Shown: positions 60,912 to 64,000 of the stretch, in pieces
Layout of the letters: every line of letters starts with the position of its first letter
Numbering within the stretch: position 1 is the first letter of the stretch
NCBI GenBank assembly: GCA_900542575.1
Contig: UQOE01000005.1
Location: 1-64,000, forward strand
Source of the DNA: an uncultured Oscillospiraceae bacterium
GTDB lineage: Bacteria; Bacillota; Clostridia; Oscillospirales; Acutalibacteraceae
Length of the DNA stretch: 64,000 nucleotides
Reading direction: 5' to 3'
Translations under genes and position numbers: made by a program
Notes under the pieces: model-generated
The model's input: only the letters and a program-made list of their open reading frames with translations
Database searches by the model: none
Told to the model about the DNA's origin: nothing

Positions 60912-61790
60912 ATGACAAGAAGTATGACCGGTTACGGGCGTGCCCAGGAGGAGACCCCTCTGGGAACGGTACTGGTTGAGCTGAAAAGTGTCAACCACCG
61001 CTATTTTGAGCTCACGACCCGTGTCCCGAGACAGTACAGCTTTCTGGAAGAAAAAGTCAAAAACTATCTTCAGAGCCGCATTGGCCGCGGCAAAGTCGAA
61101 TGCCTCATTTCCATTGAGGAAAAGGCAAACGATGCGGTCAAGGTTGAAGTCAATCATCCGCTCGCCAAGGCCTATATCGACGCGCTTCAGGAACTGGCTG
61201 ATACCTATGGTCTTCGCAACGACGTCACGGCGCTCTCATTGACGCGGTTTAATGACGTCTTTTCCGTGACCCGGGACGAGCTGGACGAGGATGCCGTCTG
61301 GAATTCGGTCCAGCCGGTTCTGGCGGCGGCAGCCGACCGCTTTATCGCTATGCGCGAGACAGAAGGCGAAAAGCTGAAGGAGGATATCTGCTCCAAGGCA
61401 GACGCTATTCTGGACATGGTCACGTTTATTGAGAAGAAATCTCCCGAGACCGTCGCAGAGTACAATGAAAAGCTCAAGTCCCGCATTCGGGAACTGCTCG
61501 GCGACGTCAAGGTGGATGAACAGAGGCTCCTGACGGAAGCCGCCATCTATGCTGACAAAGTCGCGGTGGATGAAGAGACGGTCCGGCTTCACAGCCACAT
61601 TGACCAGCTCAAAAACATGTTTGACGAGGACAAACCAATCGGCAGAAAGATGGATTTCCTGGTACAGGAAATCAACCGGGAAGCCAACACAATTGGGTCT
61701 AAGGCATCCAATCTGGAAATTACCTCCAAAGTCCTGTCCATTAAGGGCGAAGTGGAGAAAATTCGAGAACAGGTACAGAATATCGAATAA
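60912..61790 (+). CDS. YicC/YloC-family endoribonuclease
   Basis: A 292-residue protein with MTRSMTGYGRAQ at the start and EINREANTIGSKASN near the end, both diagnostic of the YicC/YloC family, recently described as endoribonucleases. Position just before remA and gmk is conserved in Firmicutes. Confidence 0.94.
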   Translation: MTRSMTGYGRAQEETPLGTVLVELKSVNHRYFELTTRVPRQYSFLEEKVKNYLQSRIGRGKVECLISIEEKANDAVKVEVNHPLAKAYIDALQELADTYGLRNDVTALSLTRFNDVFSVTRDELDEDAVWNSVQPVLAAAADRFIAMRETEGEKLKEDICSKADAILDMVTFIEKKSPETVAEYNEKLKSRIRELLGDVKVDEQRLLTEAAIYADKVAVDEETVRLHSHIDQLKNMFDEDKPIGRKMDFLVQEINREANTIGSKASNLEITSKVLSIKGEVEKIREQVQNIE

Positions 61791-61817
61791 TCAGATCAGA
61801 CGACAGGAGGGGCTCAT

Positions 61818-62081
61818 TTGAAACTTGTCAGTATCGGGTTCGGAAGCTGTGTCAATACGGAGCGGATTGTTGCTATCGTAGGGCCGGAATCTGCACCCAT
61901 CAAGCGCATTGTGCAGGAGTGTAAAGAAAAGGGAACCCTGATAGATGCTTCTCACGGGCGCAAAAGCAAGTCTGTCCTGCTGACAGATACGGACCACGTT
62001 ATCCTGTCCTACCTGAACCCTGATACATTAATGCACCGAATTAACGGTGAAGAGGAGAATGAGGAGGCAGCAGAATCATGA
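61818..62081 (+). CDS. remA: Extracellular matrix regulator RemA
   Basis: An 87-residue DUF370 protein; KLVSIGFGSCVNTERIVAIV and the arginine-containing DASHGRKSKSVLLTD are typical. In Bacillus RemA is a DNA-binding activator of matrix genes. It starts with TTG after GGAGGGGCTCAT and overlaps gmk by four bases. Confidence 0.93.
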   Translation: MKLVSIGFGSCVNTERIVAIVGPESAPIKRIVQECKEKGTLIDASHGRKSKSVLLTDTDHVILSYLNPDTLMHRINGEEENEEAAES

Positions 62082-62695
62082 GCAGCGGTTTTGTTCTGGT
62101 TCTTTCCGGGCCGTCCGGTGCTGGAAAAGACACGGTTATTGACGAGCTGATCAAACAGGACAAAGACACGGTAATCTCCATTTCCATGACTACCAGAAAG
62201 CCCCGGCCAGGTGAAGTGGACGGAAAAGATTACTATTTTGTCTCAAAAGAGGAATTTGAGGAAAACATCAAAAAGGGAGAAATGCTGGAATACGCCAAGT
62301 ACGGCGACAATTACTACGGAACTCCCATGAAGCCCATCCGCAGCTGGTGTGCGGACGGCAAGACGGTCATTCTGAAAATCGAGGTCCAGGGGGCCCGAAA
62401 AATCAAAGAGAAATGGCCGGATGTCTGCACGATGTTCCTTATGCCGCCGTCCGTCTATGCTCTTCGGCAGCGTCTGGAAGGACGCAATACCGAGTCCGAA
62501 GAAGAAATTGAACAGCGTCTGGCCATTGCCCGTGAGGAAATTTCCTGTTCTTACGATTACGATTATATCATTGTCAACGACCGCGTAGATGAGGCCGTGG
62601 CCAATATCCTAGAGGTCATCAAACGGTACCGCTGCATGCAGGAGTATACCGACACGGTCTTCCAGGCATCTTTAGCACAGTCCAATCATGAATAA
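62078..62695 (+). CDS. gmk: Guanylate kinase
   Basis: A 205-residue kinase converting GMP to GDP. P loop SGPSGAGKD near residues 10-18, then the GMP-binding TTRKPRPGEVDGKDY and the lid arginines in LRQRLEGRNTESEEEI. The Asp in place of the usual Ser/Thr after the P-loop lysine is a common clostridial variant. Confidence 0.96.
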   Translation: MSSGFVLVLSGPSGAGKDTVIDELIKQDKDTVISISMTTRKPRPGEVDGKDYYFVSKEEFEENIKKGEMLEYAKYGDNYYGTPMKPIRSWCADGKTVILKIEVQGARKIKEKWPDVCTMFLMPPSVYALRQRLEGRNTESEEEIEQRLAIAREEISCSYDYDYIIVNDRVDEAVANILEVIKRYRCMQEYTDTVFQASLAQSNHE

Positions 62696-62716
62696 TTTAG
62701 AGTGAGGCAAACGATT

Positions 62717-62953
62717 ATGGCAGAAGAAAAAAGAAACTTCAATCCGGATTTAACGCCGCTTCTGGACGGAAAAAACGGACCCATCAGCCGCTATTCCCTG
62801 GTTACGGGTACAGCAAAGCTGGCGCGCGAAATTGCGGACCGGGCAGATCAGGAAGGGAAAATCCTGACGGACAAACCGGTTTCCATCGCTCTGAACAAGC
62901 TGCTGGACGACGAGTACGAAATTGAGGAGCCGGACGAGATCCGACAGTATTGA
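62717..62953 (+). CDS. rpoZ: RNA polymerase omega subunit
   Basis: A 78-residue omega protein: SRYSLVTGTAKLAREIAD contains the conserved YSLV and AREI elements, followed by KPVSIALNKLLDDEYEI. Start at ATG 62717 rather than GTG 62702. It assists assembly of beta-prime. Confidence 0.92.
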   Translation: MAEEKRNFNPDLTPLLDGKNGPISRYSLVTGTAKLAREIADRADQEGKILTDKPVSIALNKLLDDEYEIEEPDEIRQY

Positions 62954-62958
62954 GCACT

Positions 62959-64000
62959 ATGGGGACGATTCCAATTGCCGGCATTGCCGTGCAGAATGTC
63001 GCCTTTTCCATCGATAAAAATTATGCGTATGCCGTTCCGGAACATCTGCGCAGTGAGCTATATGTTGGCAGCCGTGTGCTGGTCCCGTTTGGGCGCAGCA
63101 GCCGACTGAGACAGGGGGTTGTCATCACCCTGGAAGAAGCGGATGCCGCGGAGCAGGATGGCCGGCCGTTCAAAGAGGTGGCCGCCGTCCTGGAGCCGGA
63201 ACCGCTGTTTACGCCGAACATGATTCAATTAGGAGAGTACATGAGGGACCACACCTTTTGTACTCTTTTTGACGCTTTAAAAACAATGGTTCCGGCCGGC
63301 ATCAATGTCCGTCCCCAGTCGGTTTATCGGCTGGCCGAGGGCTGGAACCACGGTCAGATCCTCTCAGAAGAGGAACAGAGGGCGGTGGAATACCTTGGCC
63401 GCCGAAAGGGCGCCGTGCAGCGCTCTGTCCTGCTTTCCGCCCTTCATCTGCCGGCGGATTCTCCGCTCCCGGAACAGATGGAGCAGCGGGGCATTCTCCG
63501 CCATGAAATTGATGCGGTCCGCAAAGTCGGCGACGCCTCGGTACGCATGGTTCGTCTCAAAGACAGCATTGCGAGCCAGGAGGACCTCGATGCCCTTCCG
63601 CAGAAGCTCACCCAAAAGCAGCGGCAGACGGCAGAGCAGCTGCTTCGACTCGGCACCTGTTCCGTCAAGGAACTCTGCTATTATGCCGGCGTCACCGACG
63701 CAGTTGTCAGGGCACTTGAGAACAAACAGGTCGCAGAGGAGTATCGAAAAGCTGCCTATCGGCGCCCCTATGCAGAAGAAGAGACACCCACCGAATCAGC
63801 GCCCATCTGCCTCTCAGAAGAACAGGAACGGGCCTATCAGGGTCTGGAGAAACAGCGTACCGACGGCGGCGGAACCGCGCTGCTCTTCGGCGTCACCGGA
63901 AGCGGAAAGACCAATGTCTATCTGAAACTGATAGAGGATACGCTGTCCGATGGCAAAGGCGTCATCGTCATGGTTCCGGAAATCTCGCTGACCCCCCAGA
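62959..64000 (+). CDS. priA: Primosomal protein N' (PriA), 5' part
   Basis: 347 codons of a replication-restart helicase that continues past the window edge. The N-terminal 3'-DNA-binding domain (IAGIAVQNVAFSIDKNYAY and VGSRVLVPFGRSSRLRQGVV) and the winged helix are present; the Walker A motif GVTGSGKTNVY is followed by VIVMVPEISLTPQ at the edge. Zinc-binding and later helicase motifs lie outside. Starts 5 bases after rpoZ. Confidence 0.95.
   Translation, partial: MGTIPIAGIAVQNVAFSIDKNYAYAVPEHLRSELYVGSRVLVPFGRSSRLRQGVVITLEEADAAEQDGRPFKEVAAVLEPEPLFTPNMIQLGEYMRDHTFCTLFDALKTMVPAGINVRPQSVYRLAEGWNHGQILSEEEQRAVEYLGRRKGAVQRSVLLSALHLPADSPLPEQMEQRGILRHEIDAVRKVGDASVRMVRLKDSIASQEDLDALPQKLTQKQRQTAEQLLRLGTCSVKELCYYAGVTDAVVRALENKQVAEEYRKAAYRRPYAEEETPTESAPICLSEEQERAYQGLEKQRTDGGGTALLFGVTGSGKTNVYLKLIEDTLSDGKGVIVMVPEISLTPQ

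Noticed and set aside
1..64000. CRISPR arrays, prophage or integrated conjugative element
   Set aside because: No regularly spaced repeats, integrase, capsid or relaxase genes were seen; the only mobile element is the IS200-type one.

Overview
The window reads as a chromosomal segment of an anaerobic, probably spore-forming member of the class Clostridia (Firmicutes), most likely of the Ruminococcaceae/Oscillospirales type. The reasons are strong purine-rich ribosome binding sites, TTGACA/TATAAT promoters, an Enterococcus-like NtpFIKECGABD V-type ATPase operon, the order scpA-scpB-(DUF2953)-(GerW/YtfJ)-rluB, a GerW-family sporulation protein, RemA, CdaA/CdaR, a DUF1292 gene and a 6S-like RNA. 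Base composition is moderately GC-rich from about 7 kb onward and lower in the first 7 kb.

Region 1 (1-7.1 kb) looks accessory and partly decayed. It holds a diiron MBL-fold protein, an IS200-type transposase interrupted by a stop codon, an iron-dependent alcohol dehydrogenase divergent from an unusual Crp-Ada-AraC fusion regulator with an in-frame stop near its start, two copies of a ~145-bp direct repeat that bracket these genes, a phzF gene followed by a decayed second phzF copy, and a zinc-ribbon membrane protein.

Region 2 (7.1-15.3 kb): a three-gene operon (esterase, stand-alone adenylation enzyme, GNAT acetyltransferase), a MATE exporter preceded by what looks like a leader-peptide/terminator attenuator, an aldo-keto reductase, and a PepSY protein divergent from a two-component system with paired 11-bp-periodic repeats between them.

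Region 3 (15.7-23.7 kb) is mainly membrane proteins and housekeeping genes: NhaC-type antiporter with a VTT-domain protein, AzlC/AzlD, AI-2E family transporter, GtrA, CoaX, a lysophospholipase-like hydrolase and a DivIVA-like acidic protein.

Region 4 (23.8-28 kb): DUF1292 gene with a candidate 6S RNA just behind it, ligA, and a long-form PRPP synthetase.

Region 5 (28.2-45.6 kb): two large operons. The V-ATPase operon encodes a proteolipid with all the Na+-binding residues of the Enterococcus hirae NtpK ring, so it is probably a sodium pump. The histidine operon hisZGDCBHAFIJ follows, from a strong promoter with a palindromic operator-like element; it lacks hisE. A tRNA-Leu(UAA) closes the region.

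Region 6 (45.6-64 kb) is core clostridial housekeeping: DUF695 protein, cyclophilin, ispF, cdaA-cdaR, a VCBS-repeat protein with a WalRK-like two-component system, DUF1385, prmC, a site-2-type protease, scpA-scpB, DUF2953/GerW, rluB, then yicC-remA-gmk-rpoZ-priA, with priA running off the right edge.
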